Origin: Mageeibacillus sp. UBA5439
GTDB lineage: Bacteria > Bacillota > Clostridia > Saccharofermentanales > DTU023
NCBI GenBank assembly: GCA_002427505.1
Contig: DIRJ01000037.1
Span: 7,161 to 71,160, forward strand
Length of the DNA: 64,000 nt
Direction: 5' to 3'
This document shows, one piece after another, positions 25,846-35,301 of this stretch; positions within the stretch are counted from its first letter, which is position 1, and each line of letters starts with the position of its first letter. The notes under the pieces are model-generated. The model was not told the origin of the DNA and did no database searches. It saw only the letters and a list, made by a program, of their open reading frames with translations. Made by a program: the position numbers and the translations under genes.

Positions 25846-28179
25846 GTGCACTCTAATGCAAGTGAAAATAAAGATAAGCGCTTTCACCGCCTGCAGCGTC
25901 CGCAGCGCTTGAAGAAAGACTTTCTGCGCCAGTTTCTGTCTAATCGCTATGCGGTGCTGATTGTCATCCTGTTCCTTGCTTTTGTACTGATCCTGCTGCG
26001 AACTGCGGACCTGCATCTTTTTGGCCAGTCAACTCACACAGCCCTGGAATCAAGTGGCAGCAGCAGTGAGTTGAGCTTGTCGGCACCACGCGGTGATATT
26101 GTTGATCGCAATGGCGTTCCTTTGGCTGTAACTGAAAGCATTAATACAATATCCATTGTCAATGTCGGGCTGGATAACTCAGCTTTAAATCGCATGCTGC
26201 TTGATCTGGCTAACTTGTTTGAAGAAAATAATGTTGATTCGGAAAGTGATTTCAGATCATACTTTGATATTTCCCAGGCGGATCGCAAGGCCCATGAAGA
26301 GGGATCTCTCAATCCGGTCAATTTTGTATTCAAACGTTCGTGGGAGGAACTTGAAGCCTTCCAGACTGATCCGGATACTTTTAACCTCTATACGTCCGAA
26401 GAGGCTTCCAACCTTGTCCAACGGCAAAAACTGGTCAAGCAGACTCCACGCGAGTTTTTCGACTATTTACTCTATGATTTCTTTTCTATAGAGCCGGTGG
26501 CTGATGAAGGCAACAGACTCTATTCGGATTATGAGGCTTTCCAAATCATGGAGATGCGCTACCTTATTTTGAAGAACAACTGGAATTTCTATATCAAGGA
26601 GCCGATTTTGCTGGCTGATAATGTGCCTGAATCGCTTAGCAGTTTGCTCAACGAGCAAAACTATCGTTTCCCGGGCATAACAGTTGGTCAGCGCTTCCTG
26701 CGCCGCTATACGAGTGAAAGCGACATTGTCTCCCATGCACTGGGTTATGTCGGACAGATTTCTTCTGACGAATATGATCAACTCAAAACTGAAGGCTATA
26801 CCGTCAATGATGTCGTGGGAAAAACAGGTGTTGAACAGGCTGCCGAACGCTATTTGCGAGGGATTTCAGGTGCATATACGATAGAAACGTGGACGGATTC
26901 TGTTTCGGGGAACCCGGTGGCTTACCCCGGCTCAATGGGCAAAGCTCCACGGGCAGGTAATGAAGTCAGGCTGACCATTGACATAAATTTACAGCGTGTA
27001 GCCCGCGATAATCTGGAAAGGAAACTGAGAGAGTTGCGGGGATTTGAACGTGGAGACAGAGTGATGTCCGCACCTGCCGGCAGTGTAATTGCTATGGATA
27101 CAAAAACCGGCGCTGTGCTGGTAAACGCAAATTATCCGGATTATCACGTCTCCGACTTTGTTGAACAATATACGGATCCCCTGGCAGCAGATCGTGTACA
27201 AGAGTATCTGTCGGATACAGACGGTTTGCCTCTGCTGAATCGCGGTATTTCACAGTCATATGCACCAGGTTCAACCTTCAAACCGGTTACGGCGATGGCT
27301 GCATTCGAAAATGGCACACTGACAGCTGCTGATACGATTTACAGGTGTAATGGCCATGAGGAGATCGGCGGACTGACCTGGAGCTGTCTTCAGGAGCCCA
27401 CCAACGGACACGGTGAATTAAATCTGCAATATGGTCTGATGACTTCCTGTAACCTTTATTTCTACCTGTTGGGCGTCGATGTGGGTATTGATGCTATCAG
27501 TGAAACGGCGCAACGTTTAGGTCTGGGTGAAAGTACCAACCTTGATATTGGGGGCGAAAACATCGGAGTAAGACCCAGCCGGGCCTTGAAACAGGAAATC
27601 AATGCGAATCCGGCCGATCAAACCTGGTTTATTGCAGATACAGCTCAGACTGCAATCGGGCAGTTTTATAACTCCTATACGATGCTGCAGATGGCGCGGG
27701 CGATCGGCGGCATCGCGACCGACTATCTGCTAACTCCGCATTTTATAAAAGAGGTGGTAGCAGAAGATGGAACCGTGCTGGTCCCTGAGCAGATTGAACG
27801 TATTCCCCTAAAGCTGGATGAGGCAGGACGCAGTATCATAAATGAGGGCATGACAGGCCTGACAACATGGGATCAGGGCAGAACAGCGGACTTGTTCCGT
27901 GATTTTCCTGTATCAGTTGCAGCAAAGACGGGTACATCGGAGGTGGTCGGATCTGACGGAAAGATTTATACTAATGCGGTCTTCGTCTGCTACGCTCCGG
28001 CCAATGATCCGGAAATTGTCATAGCCAGTATCTTGGAAGATGCATCATATGGCGATCAAAGTGCGGATATTGCCTACCGTATACTTTGTGAATATTTCGG
28101 ACACACGCCTACGCATGACTATATGGGTCTGTATGATGATGAATCAGCACGATTAACGGAAGGCTTTGGTAACAATTAG
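25846..28179 (+). CDS. mrdA: penicillin-binding protein 2 (elongasome transpeptidase)
   Basis: 777 residues; class B PBP that cross-links peptidoglycan during side-wall growth with RodA. Basic cytoplasmic N-terminus, membrane helix at about 38-57, PBP dimerisation domain, and a transpeptidase domain with the catalytic serine in GSTFK (about 474), SCN (about 533) and KTGT (about 693). The GTG start has AGGAAGGG 7 bases upstream. Longer than E. coli PBP2 through an insert of about 90 residues around 125-215. Last gene of the mreC-mreD-mrdA operon. Confidence 0.92.
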   Translation: MHSNASENKDKRFHRLQRPQRLKKDFLRQFLSNRYAVLIVILFLAFVLILLRTADLHLFGQSTHTALESSGSSSELSLSAPRGDIVDRNGVPLAVTESINTISIVNVGLDNSALNRMLLDLANLFEENNVDSESDFRSYFDISQADRKAHEEGSLNPVNFVFKRSWEELEAFQTDPDTFNLYTSEEASNLVQRQKLVKQTPREFFDYLLYDFFSIEPVADEGNRLYSDYEAFQIMEMRYLILKNNWNFYIKEPILLADNVPESLSSLLNEQNYRFPGITVGQRFLRRYTSESDIVSHALGYVGQISSDEYDQLKTEGYTVNDVVGKTGVEQAAERYLRGISGAYTIETWTDSVSGNPVAYPGSMGKAPRAGNEVRLTIDINLQRVARDNLERKLRELRGFERGDRVMSAPAGSVIAMDTKTGAVLVNANYPDYHVSDFVEQYTDPLAADRVQEYLSDTDGLPLLNRGISQSYAPGSTFKPVTAMAAFENGTLTAADTIYRCNGHEEIGGLTWSCLQEPTNGHGELNLQYGLMTSCNLYFYLLGVDVGIDAISETAQRLGLGESTNLDIGGENIGVRPSRALKQEINANPADQTWFIADTAQTAIGQFYNSYTMLQMARAIGGIATDYLLTPHFIKEVVAEDGTVLVPEQIERIPLKLDEAGRSIINEGMTGLTTWDQGRTADLFRDFPVSVAAKTGTSEVVGSDGKIYTNAVFVCYAPANDPEIVIASILEDASYGDQSADIAYRILCEYFGHTPTHDYMGLYDDESARLTEGFGNN

Positions 28180-28247
28180 TTGAAAAAATGTCAATTATGT
28201 GAGATAAGTATATGATAAGTGCACAAACATCTGAAATGCTAATCTTG

Positions 28248-28276
28248 TTGAGAGCTTGCCCATCTTCGTTTATAAT
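28248..28276 (+). promoter_or_regulatory. promoter of the methylglyoxal-synthase-like gene
   Basis: TTGAGA and a perfect TATAAT separated by 17 bases. The predicted start leaves a leader of about 70 bases that contains a weak hairpin (AAGCGG/CCGCTT, about 28313-28341) just before the ribosome binding site. The rest of 28180-28352 shows nothing else. Confidence 0.7.
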
Positions 28277-28352
28277 AATTCGGAGATTCGCGTAAAAACA
28301 TGGGAAGGTGAAGCGGGTTTATTTATTAAGAACACCGCTTTGAAAAGGAAAA

Positions 28353-28742
28353 ATGAAAATTGTATTAATGGCCGATATATCACGAACTGAATTACTAGTT
28401 AACTTTTGTATTGCTTATCAGCAAATTCTAAATCAGCATGAATTAATTTCACCACTGAATACAGCTCATTTAATCAAGGGCGCGACAACTCTGAATGTTA
28501 TGGCGTACCCGACTGAAGAAACCAGTACGAAGAGTCAACTTGCCGCCAGTGCGCGTTACAATGAAATTGACGCTTTGATTTATTTGCGCGATCCTGAAGG
28601 TCCTATCACTGAACCACTAATCGATTTGTTCCGTGCCTGCGACACTAACAGCATTCCTTTTGCTACCAACTCAGCTACAGCTGAAGTACTAGTTCTGGCT
28701 ATTAGCAGGGGAGATCTTGACTGGCGCGAGCTGGTTCACTGA
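28353..28742 (+). CDS. methylglyoxal-synthase-like protein lacking catalytic residues
   Basis: 129 residues. The C-terminal half aligns with methylglyoxal synthase (EIDALIYLRDPEGP; SIPFATNSATAEVL against the family's DVLIFFWDPL and IPVATNVATAD). The catalytic parts are missing: the GPxGGDQQ motif with its essential aspartate is YPTEETST here, the TGTTG phosphate loop is SPLNTAHL, and the catalytic histidine of PHDPD is absent. So it is an MGS-like domain of unknown, probably non-synthase function, perhaps a ligand-binding regulator. Own promoter; followed 14 bases later by a metallo-hydrolase. Confidence 0.65.
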   Translation: MKIVLMADISRTELLVNFCIAYQQILNQHELISPLNTAHLIKGATTLNVMAYPTEETSTKSQLAASARYNEIDALIYLRDPEGPITEPLIDLFRACDTNSIPFATNSATAEVLVLAISRGDLDWRELVH

Positions 28743-28756
28743 GAGGCTGTTTATCT

Positions 28757-29440
28757 ATGTCACGATACCAGATATTGCCTGAGCTAAGGCGGATTCCTGA
28801 AGCTTTTCGTTATGGTAACGCATATATTTTAAAGACTGAAACAGGCAGCATACTTTTTGATCCTGCTGTCCCGCCGGAAAAAGTTCCTGAAGCAGATGAT
28901 GTCAAACTCCTTATAGCTACACATGGTCATTATGATCATGTTGCCTCGGTCAGACAATGGACGGAAAGAAATAATGCAGCTTTCTGGGTTTCAGACCGGG
29001 AGCGGGATCTCTTGTCAGATGCCAAAGCCAATGCATCCTTGATGTTTGGCCAAGCGACCAGCTATCAGGAGGCAGATCGTTATCTGCAAGATGGTGAGCT
29101 GATTGATCTGGATTCAGAATTAAAACTGAAAACTTTTAGCACTCCGGGCCACACAAAGGGCTCAATGTGTTTTTTGATCCTGCGTCAACGGGAAACTGAA
29201 GCAGAGGAGGCGCTGGCCCTGATTACCGGGGATACACTTTTTGATGATTCCTTTGGCCGTACAGATTTAGCTAGTGGCGATTCTGCTGAAATGTACCAAT
29301 CACTGCAATTTCTGCGCGGACTCTTAATGGAGCTGCCGGCATCTTTGCCGGTGTGTGCCGGACATGGCGGAACAGCTAGCGCCGGTGAGCTTCTGAATTC
29401 GCCGGTCTGGATCTTTGCAGAAACTCTTGTCGGGGGATAA
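28757..29440 (+). CDS. metallo-beta-lactamase-fold hydrolase, glyoxalase II-like
   Basis: 227 residues. Complete metal set for the glyoxalase II/YcbL group: THGHYDH, STPGHTKGSM, TGDTLFDDSFGRTDL and a final CAGHGG. Such enzymes hydrolyse thioesters such as S-lactoylglutathione or related substrates; the substrate here is unknown. The adjacent methylglyoxal-synthase-like gene suggests a link to methylglyoxal chemistry, but that partner has no catalytic residues, so this stays inference. A terminator follows. Confidence 0.8.
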   Translation: MSRYQILPELRRIPEAFRYGNAYILKTETGSILFDPAVPPEKVPEADDVKLLIATHGHYDHVASVRQWTERNNAAFWVSDRERDLLSDAKANASLMFGQATSYQEADRYLQDGELIDLDSELKLKTFSTPGHTKGSMCFLILRQRETEAEEALALITGDTLFDDSFGRTDLASGDSAEMYQSLQFLRGLLMELPASLPVCAGHGGTASAGELLNSPVWIFAETLVGG

Positions 29441-29538
29441 GAAGCAATCAGTCCTTCAGGCTGGACAATAGTGCCGGCACAGAACAGAGCCTGTTCGCTC
29501 GTACTTTATATTAAAACAGACAATTTGCCATTTATTGC

Positions 29539-29575
29539 AACCCTGCGTCTTCTTGTCGCAGGGTTATTTTTATTT
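29539..29575 (+). terminator. terminator after the metallo-hydrolase gene
   Basis: AACCCTGCG/CGCAGGGTT nine-base perfect stem with a 9-base loop, followed by ATTTTTATTT. It closes the two-gene unit before the TadE-like cassette. The remainder of 29441-29615 holds nothing else recognisable. Confidence 0.8.
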
Positions 29576-29615
29576 CCGGGAGTGATAATTCTATGTAAAA
29601 GGGAGGTAAAGAGAA

Positions 29616-29897
29616 ATGGCATTTACTTTGGAATCAGCTGTGGCTGCGTCAGCTGCCTTCTACATTCTTATTCATTCTCTGGGGCTTTCACTGCCCGTAG
29701 CAGATGATGTGCGCTTTAGTGCGGAAATAGTAGGGCGAAGCAATGCGGCAGCTCAGACAGAAGAAAAATTCTATGACTGTAGTTTTTATGAGCATGAGGG
29801 TGAATACTTGCCCTTGTTGAAGAGCTCACCACAACGAATGATCGAACTGGTGTCGCTGGCACATGACCTGTCGCTCTTCTTCCGTTCGGATGGGTGA
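29616..29897 (+). CDS. small secreted protein with prepilin-like N-terminus
   Basis: 93 residues, not recognised at family level. GGGAGG lies 9 bases before the ATG. The N-terminus AFTLESAVAASAAFYIL resembles the G/A|F-T-L-x-E start of type IV prepilins, with the glutamate one place early, followed by a hydrophobic helix to about residue 28. The rest is short and polar with two cysteine-free acidic patches. First gene of a three-gene cassette (next start 8 bases later) whose other members are TadE/DUF5702-like. Confidence 0.6.
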   Translation: MAFTLESAVAASAAFYILIHSLGLSLPVADDVRFSAEIVGRSNAAAQTEEKFYDCSFYEHEGEYLPLLKSSPQRMIELVSLAHDLSLFFRSDG

Positions 29898-29904
29898 GGC
29901 GAGT

Positions 29905-31320
29905 ATGAAAAAGCAGCTTAAGTGCAGCAAAAAATATAAGTACAGGCAGCGGGGCAGTCTAACTCTGGCCTGCTGTCTGATGCTGCCGGCGATAATTTTG
30001 CTGATGACTTCTTTATTGGTCGGCAGCATCTGGACACGACAGGATCTGGACGCAGTACGGGCTGCCAGGCAAAGTGCCGCTTCTGCCCTGGCAGCTTTTG
30101 ACCGTGGTCTGTATCGGGATTTCGGACTTTTTGCTCTGACCGATCAAGACGTGAAGCGGACCTCATCAGATTTCCTCTTGCCGGATACTTATTGCCAGAA
30201 GATCACAGTAGAGGATAGCCTCTATGAAAAAGAACAGCTCATGGGGGCAATTGCACGACACATGAGTGTGCGTGCAACTGCGGGTCTGATCGATGAAGCG
30301 ATCGGCCGTATCCGGGAGATCAGAAATATTGCGCCCGATAATATGGCGGATTCTGTAAGATCTTTAGACGGCAGCGATCCGGATACTGCTAATCCCGATC
30401 TTGAAGAGGATGAAACGAATGAAGAGTGGTTTTCGGAATATTCCCAGTATATAGATCAGGAATATCGTGATGATTACCATGATTCTCTCCTGGGCCTATC
30501 TCCGGTGTATGTCCCTGATGCAGACGGAGGCGGTAGCGTAGAAGATTTTGATCCTTATCAGGTATCAAGTCTGGAAAAACTGGCGCAAGGCCTGGACACA
30601 ATGATGTTTACTCTGCCGGAAGGATTTACGGATCAACTTCTGTTAACTGAATATAGCCTGTCCTACTTTGGCTCACAGGTAAACTCACTCAAACAAAATG
30701 GAGCGATAAAACAGTACCGTACTCCGGATGGACGATTGCACCGCCTGTTTGCGGAATCCAGACAATACGAGCAGGAAATGATTGCGACCGGCGCTGTGGG
30801 TGTACAAGCTGCCCGAAATGTCAAATACTTCCTGGTTGGCTTCCGCATATTGATTAATCTGCTTTCTACTATTCTATCAGCTGATGAACGTGCGAGTTTC
30901 GATGCAAAAGCGGCAGTTATCTCCGCCACTGTGTCTGTAATTTCTGCCGGCTTTATAACAATTCCGCCGGAAGCGATTTCAGTTGTGTTAATAATCTCCG
31001 ATTCAATAGCAAGGGGAATCAAGGACAAGAACAAATTACTGGATGGAGAGGAAGTCAAATTCTGGCCTTCAGCAGGGGCAAATGCTTTCAAGGTCAATTA
31101 TCGTGATCATGTGCGTCTTTTGATTCTGACTCAGCCCAGAGAACAGCTGCTGGAACGAATTTCAGCTGCGATTAAGAATAACTACGGGGATGAATATTTT
31201 ACAGCTGTGTCCTGTGAAGTAACACGCCCTGCTTATGTTGTTGGTAAGTTTTCACGTCATGATTTTGCTATCACGATTGAGCGCAGATACTTTTCACGCG
31301 AAGAAGAAGAGACCGGATAA
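29905..31320 (+). CDS. DUF5702-like exported protein of a Tad-type cassette
   Basis: 471 residues. A basic leader ending in RG is followed by SLTLACCLMLPAIILLM, the prepilin-like hydrophobic segment of TadE/TadG/DUF5702 proteins, but with alanine where glutamate +5 is usual. Next comes the ARQSAASALAAFDRGLYRDFGLFAL stretch (split here as ARQSAASALAAF and DRGLYRDFGLFAL) characteristic of DUF5702. A second hydrophobic region lies near 325-375. The ATG at 29905 is chosen because the longer in-frame start begins inside the preceding gene. Function is unknown; probably an extracellular assembly component. Confidence 0.65.
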   Translation: MKKQLKCSKKYKYRQRGSLTLACCLMLPAIILLMTSLLVGSIWTRQDLDAVRAARQSAASALAAFDRGLYRDFGLFALTDQDVKRTSSDFLLPDTYCQKITVEDSLYEKEQLMGAIARHMSVRATAGLIDEAIGRIREIRNIAPDNMADSVRSLDGSDPDTANPDLEEDETNEEWFSEYSQYIDQEYRDDYHDSLLGLSPVYVPDADGGGSVEDFDPYQVSSLEKLAQGLDTMMFTLPEGFTDQLLLTEYSLSYFGSQVNSLKQNGAIKQYRTPDGRLHRLFAESRQYEQEMIATGAVGVQAARNVKYFLVGFRILINLLSTILSADERASFDAKAAVISATVSVISAGFITIPPEAISVVLIISDSIARGIKDKNKLLDGEEVKFWPSAGANAFKVNYRDHVRLLILTQPREQLLERISAAIKNNYGDEYFTAVSCEVTRPAYVVGKFSRHDFAITIERRYFSREEEETG

Positions 31321-31341
31321 ATACGGATGTATGAGGTGAAA

Positions 31342-32334
31342 ATGAGCATAGAACGAGGAAGCAAAAAAAGGAAAAACAGGATCAAAGCATCAATGGCTTT
31401 GGAGATGTCAGTCATTCTGCCGATTATTCTATTTATTATTTTTGTATTTTACGGACATGTGCAGGAAATCGAACAATCGATATCAGCCCGCCATGCCTTG
31501 GACCAGCTGGCCAGTGAAATAGAACTTCTTTATCCGCTGTCTGATCTGATCTCAAGTGGTGAAGAGATCAGCGATACACAATTGCTTCGGATTATCGATG
31601 ATCTGGGGATAAAAAATTATATTATGGATTTTGCAGTTGATATAGTAGCCAGCTTGCTGGCAGGACCGGCTCTGAACTATCGCTATACTCACTGGCTGGA
31701 AGAGATTTGTGCTGCCCGTCATCAGGATGTCCCCCAGGGTGAGCGCCGGTTTTTTGTTGATTATGTTCCGGAAAGAAACTTGATTTATCTGGGGATGTCA
31801 TTCAGCAGGACTTCCTTAATGGCTACAGGTGAAGAACATGTGAGAAGCTCTGTGCCTCTCTGGTCCAGAGGAAAATACGATTTTAACAGCAGCTCTAATT
31901 CAGATGATCAAGAGGAAACAGATGATATCTGGGAAATGTCTAATTTTCAACGCGGGCTGGAGTTTCAACAGCTGTACGGTGCGAATCTTCCCACTACTTA
32001 TCCTACTATTGCACGCTGGAGTTCTGGTACTGCTACATCGATCAAAAGCATGGACCTTACAGCTCCTTCCTGGCAGACAAAAGGAGCAGCCGAAGGACGG
32101 GTTTACTCATTTATTGACAACTTGTCAGCTTTTGAAGGCGGCCCGGAACCGGGGCCGGCTGTCGGCGAAATAAGCAAAAAAGAGTTGATCCTGATTGTTC
32201 CTCGCAATCATGCAGACTGGCTGGATGACGGAGTAATTAGTCAATGGAGCGGCTATGCCTCGGGATTCGGTGTAGAATTGAAAATAAGCCGTTATGGTGA
32301 AAGCAAGCGTTATCAGGGAACAGGGGATAACTGA
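31342..32334 (+). CDS. TadE-like pseudopilin
   Basis: 330 residues. A lysine/arginine-rich leader (GSKKRKNRIKA) precedes SMALEMSVILPIILFII; glutamate at +5 after a possible A|S cleavage site is the TadE/TadG pattern, processed by a TadV-type prepilin peptidase. The remainder is an extracellular domain of mixed character ending in a soluble C-terminus. The ATG at 31342 has GAGG 5 bases upstream; the earlier ATG at 31327 has none. Third gene of the cassette; no Tad ATPase, platform or secretin is in the window. Confidence 0.65.
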   Translation: MSIERGSKKRKNRIKASMALEMSVILPIILFIIFVFYGHVQEIEQSISARHALDQLASEIELLYPLSDLISSGEEISDTQLLRIIDDLGIKNYIMDFAVDIVASLLAGPALNYRYTHWLEEICAARHQDVPQGERRFFVDYVPERNLIYLGMSFSRTSLMATGEEHVRSSVPLWSRGKYDFNSSSNSDDQEETDDIWEMSNFQRGLEFQQLYGANLPTTYPTIARWSSGTATSIKSMDLTAPSWQTKGAAEGRVYSFIDNLSAFEGGPEPGPAVGEISKKELILIVPRNHADWLDDGVISQWSGYASGFGVELKISRYGESKRYQGTGDN

Positions 32335-32428
32335 GCTTTGATTTATGCTGACTATAAGATAAAATATTGTCTGCTGGATGCAAATTTGCTGCAATCATTG
32401 TTTGTATTTATACATATAAGGAGTATCG

Positions 32429-35299
32429 ATGTCTTTATTTGAGAAATTGTTTGGCACTTATTCGGAGCGCGAACTTAAGAAGAATAAAAAAATAGTTGAA
32501 GAGGTTCTGAGACTTGAGCCCGAATATGGAGAGCTGAGTGAAAGCGAGCTGAAAGGGAAAACCGGTCAGTTCAAAGCCAGACTCGCTGCAGGCGAAACTC
32601 TGGACGGAATTTTGCCGGAGGCTTTTGCTACGGTGCGTGAGGCATCCAGCCGTGTTCTGGGTATGAAGCACTTCCCGGTACAGATTGAGGGTGGGATCAT
32701 TCTGCATCAGGGCAGGATAGCTGAAATGAAAACCGGTGAGGGAAAAACTTTGGTAGCTACCTTGCCGGTGTATTTGAACGCCCTGAGCGGTAAAGGCGTG
32801 CACATAGTAACCGTTAACGACTATCTGGCCAAACGTGACAGTGAATGGATGGGAAAAATTTACCGCTATCTCGGGCTGAGTGTAGGCCTTGTTGTGCATG
32901 GCATTGATAAGGCAGAGCGCAAACGCTCCTATGATGCTGATGTTACCTACGGCACTAACAATGAGTTCGGCTTTGACTATCTGCGTGACAATATGGTAAT
33001 GAGTCTGGATCGTTGTGTGCAGCGCGAGCTCAGCTTTGCCATAGTCGACGAAGTTGACAGCATTCTGATAGATGAGGCACGCACGCCGCTGATTATCTCC
33101 GGACATGGTTCAGAATCATCTGAGCTTTACAGCAGGGCCGACAATTTTGTGCGTGGCTTACGCAAAAAAGTTATTGTGCAGAAAGATACTCTGCGTACGG
33201 CTGAAGAAGTGGAAGCAATTGAAGCCGATGCTGATTATATTGTTGATGAAAAAGCGAAATCTGCTGTTTTGACCAAACGTGGTATTGAAAAGGCTGAAAG
33301 ATTTTTTGCCATAGAAAACCTGTCTGATCAGGAAAACTATGAAATTAATCATCACTTGAATAATGCACTAAAAGCACACGGCAATATGCACCTTGATCAG
33401 GACTATGTCGTGAAAGACGGAGAGGTTATTATTGTTGATGATTTCACGGGACGTCTTATGTTTGGCCGCCGCTACAGCAACGGACTGCACCAGGCGATAG
33501 AGGCGAAAGAGAAGGTTGCAATAAATGCCGAAAACAAGACTCTGGCGACTATCACCTTTCAGAATTATTTCCGTATGTATCATAAACTTTCCGGAATGAC
33601 GGGCACTGCTCTGACGGAAGAAGATGAGTTCCGCCAAATCTATAATCTTGACGTTATAACAATACCCACCAATATGCCGATGATCCGCGATGACAAAGCA
33701 GATGCTGTTTTCAAAACCGAGGACGGCAAGTATATGGCTTTGCTGGATAAAGTAGCCCAGGTGCACAGCACAGGGCAGCCTATCCTGATCGGCACAGTAT
33801 CAGTTGAAAAATCTGAGCTGATCTCCAGAATTTTCAAGAAAGCCGGAATTCCCCACAATGTCCTGAATGCCAAAAACCATGAAAGGGAAGCAGAAATCGT
33901 GGCGCAAGCCGGCCGGCTGAATGCTGTTACTATCGCAACCAACATGGCCGGTCGCGGAACGGATATCATGCTGGGCGGCAACCCTGAATTCATGGCGCGT
34001 GAACAAATGCGCAAGCTGGGTTTTGATGAAGCAATGATAGAGCAGGCCACTGCCTATAATATTACTGAAGATGAAGAAATTCTGGCTGCCAGAAAAAAGT
34101 ATGCTGAGCTGGAAAACAAATATGCACAAGAAATTAAAGAGGAAAAACGCGCTGTGGTAGCAGCGGGTGGACTCTATATATTAGGAACAGAAAGGCATGA
34201 ATCACGTCGTATAGATAATCAGCTGCGAGGACGCGCCGGACGCCAGGGTGACCCCGGGGTCAGCAGCTTTTACTTGTCACTGAATGATGATCTGATGCGT
34301 CTCTTCGGTGGAGACAGACTGGATCGAATTTTTGATTCGCTGGGTGTAGAAGAAAATGTGGAAATCAGCCACCCTATGCTTTCCAACGTTATTGAATCAG
34401 CTCAGAGACGTGTTGAAGCCCGAAACTTCGGTATAAGGAAGAATGTACTTGAGTATGACGATGTCATGAACCAGCAACGCAACCTTATTTACAAACAGCG
34501 GCGTGAAGTGCTCGAAGGACGCGACTTGCACAACTACTATCAGCGTATTATCTGCAGTGTGATGGAGCAGACCCTAAGCGACTTTATAGCGACTAAAGAA
34601 GCAACAGGAGACTGGGACTACGTTGGAATCAAAAACCGCGTAAGCGACATCTTTGGTGACTTGCCCCTCCTGTACAAGCTGGAAGAAAAACTGCCACAGC
34701 TGGACAGCACTGATTTTGGAGAAATATTGGCTGATCAGGCACTGGATCGTTTGGAAGCCAGAGCGAATGAACTGGGTTCAGCTGACCTACTGCGCGAAGC
34801 GGAACGTGTGGTTCTTCTGCAAACAGTAGATAGCCATTGGATGGATCATATCGATGCTATGGATGATCTGCGCGACAGTATCGGCATGCGCAGTTATGCC
34901 CAGCATGATCCGGTAGTCGAATACAAGCGTGAGGGCTTTGACATGTTTGAAGACATGACAGAGGGTATTCAGGAAGATTCAGTTCGCCTGATCATGCGTG
35001 CACGCCTCATCGCGACGCCGGCTGAGCGCAAGGAACCGCAGATTACCAGAGAGGGCAGGGGATCAGCAGGCTTCTCAGCGCAGGCAGTCGCTGCCGGGAC
35101 AGAACCGGCGCCAGCTGAATCACGAGGCATCAGACGCCAGCGGGGCAATAAGGAGCCTGTCGCCGGTGGCAGTTTGCAACAGAAACCTGTAACGCGTACA
35201 GTAAAACCGGGTCGCAATGATCCCTGCTGGTGTGGCAGCGGCAAAAAATATAAAAATTGCCATTTGCTGGAAGATGAGCAAAACGATATAGGAGGTTAG
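32429..35299 (+). CDS. secA: preprotein translocase ATPase SecA
   Basis: 956 residues; motor that pushes secretory proteins through SecYEG. DEAD-like motor with MKTGEGKT (Walker A) near residue 103, the VDEVDSILIDEARTPLI (Walker B) region, preprotein cross-linking domain, NMAGRGTDIMLGGNP and LRGRAGRQGDPG in motor 2, helical scaffold (LLQTVDSHWMDHIDAMDDLR), and a C-terminal zinc SEC-C motif (CWCGSGKKYKNCH) for SecB/ribosome contact. AAGGAG lies before the ATG. tkt starts 2 bases after the stop. Confidence 0.97.
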   Translation: MSLFEKLFGTYSERELKKNKKIVEEVLRLEPEYGELSESELKGKTGQFKARLAAGETLDGILPEAFATVREASSRVLGMKHFPVQIEGGIILHQGRIAEMKTGEGKTLVATLPVYLNALSGKGVHIVTVNDYLAKRDSEWMGKIYRYLGLSVGLVVHGIDKAERKRSYDADVTYGTNNEFGFDYLRDNMVMSLDRCVQRELSFAIVDEVDSILIDEARTPLIISGHGSESSELYSRADNFVRGLRKKVIVQKDTLRTAEEVEAIEADADYIVDEKAKSAVLTKRGIEKAERFFAIENLSDQENYEINHHLNNALKAHGNMHLDQDYVVKDGEVIIVDDFTGRLMFGRRYSNGLHQAIEAKEKVAINAENKTLATITFQNYFRMYHKLSGMTGTALTEEDEFRQIYNLDVITIPTNMPMIRDDKADAVFKTEDGKYMALLDKVAQVHSTGQPILIGTVSVEKSELISRIFKKAGIPHNVLNAKNHEREAEIVAQAGRLNAVTIATNMAGRGTDIMLGGNPEFMAREQMRKLGFDEAMIEQATAYNITEDEEILAARKKYAELENKYAQEIKEEKRAVVAAGGLYILGTERHESRRIDNQLRGRAGRQGDPGVSSFYLSLNDDLMRLFGGDRLDRIFDSLGVEENVEISHPMLSNVIESAQRRVEARNFGIRKNVLEYDDVMNQQRNLIYKQRREVLEGRDLHNYYQRIICSVMEQTLSDFIATKEATGDWDYVGIKNRVSDIFGDLPLLYKLEEKLPQLDSTDFGEILADQALDRLEARANELGSADLLREAERVVLLQTVDSHWMDHIDAMDDLRDSIGMRSYAQHDPVVEYKREGFDMFEDMTEGIQEDSVRLIMRARLIATPAERKEPQITREGRGSAGFSAQAVAAGTEPAPAESRGIRRQRGNKEPVAGGSLQQKPVTRTVKPGRNDPCWCGSGKKYKNCHLLEDEQNDIGG

Positions 35300-35301
35300 G
35301 A

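Noticed and set aside
29471..29707. 78-codon ORF upstream of the TadE-like cassette
   Set aside because: It runs through a clear terminator hairpin and overlaps the better supported gene at 29616.
32386..32414. Promoter-like TTGCTG-N17-TATACA before secA
   Set aside because: Transcription from it would begin inside the secA ribosome binding site, so it is unlikely to drive secA.
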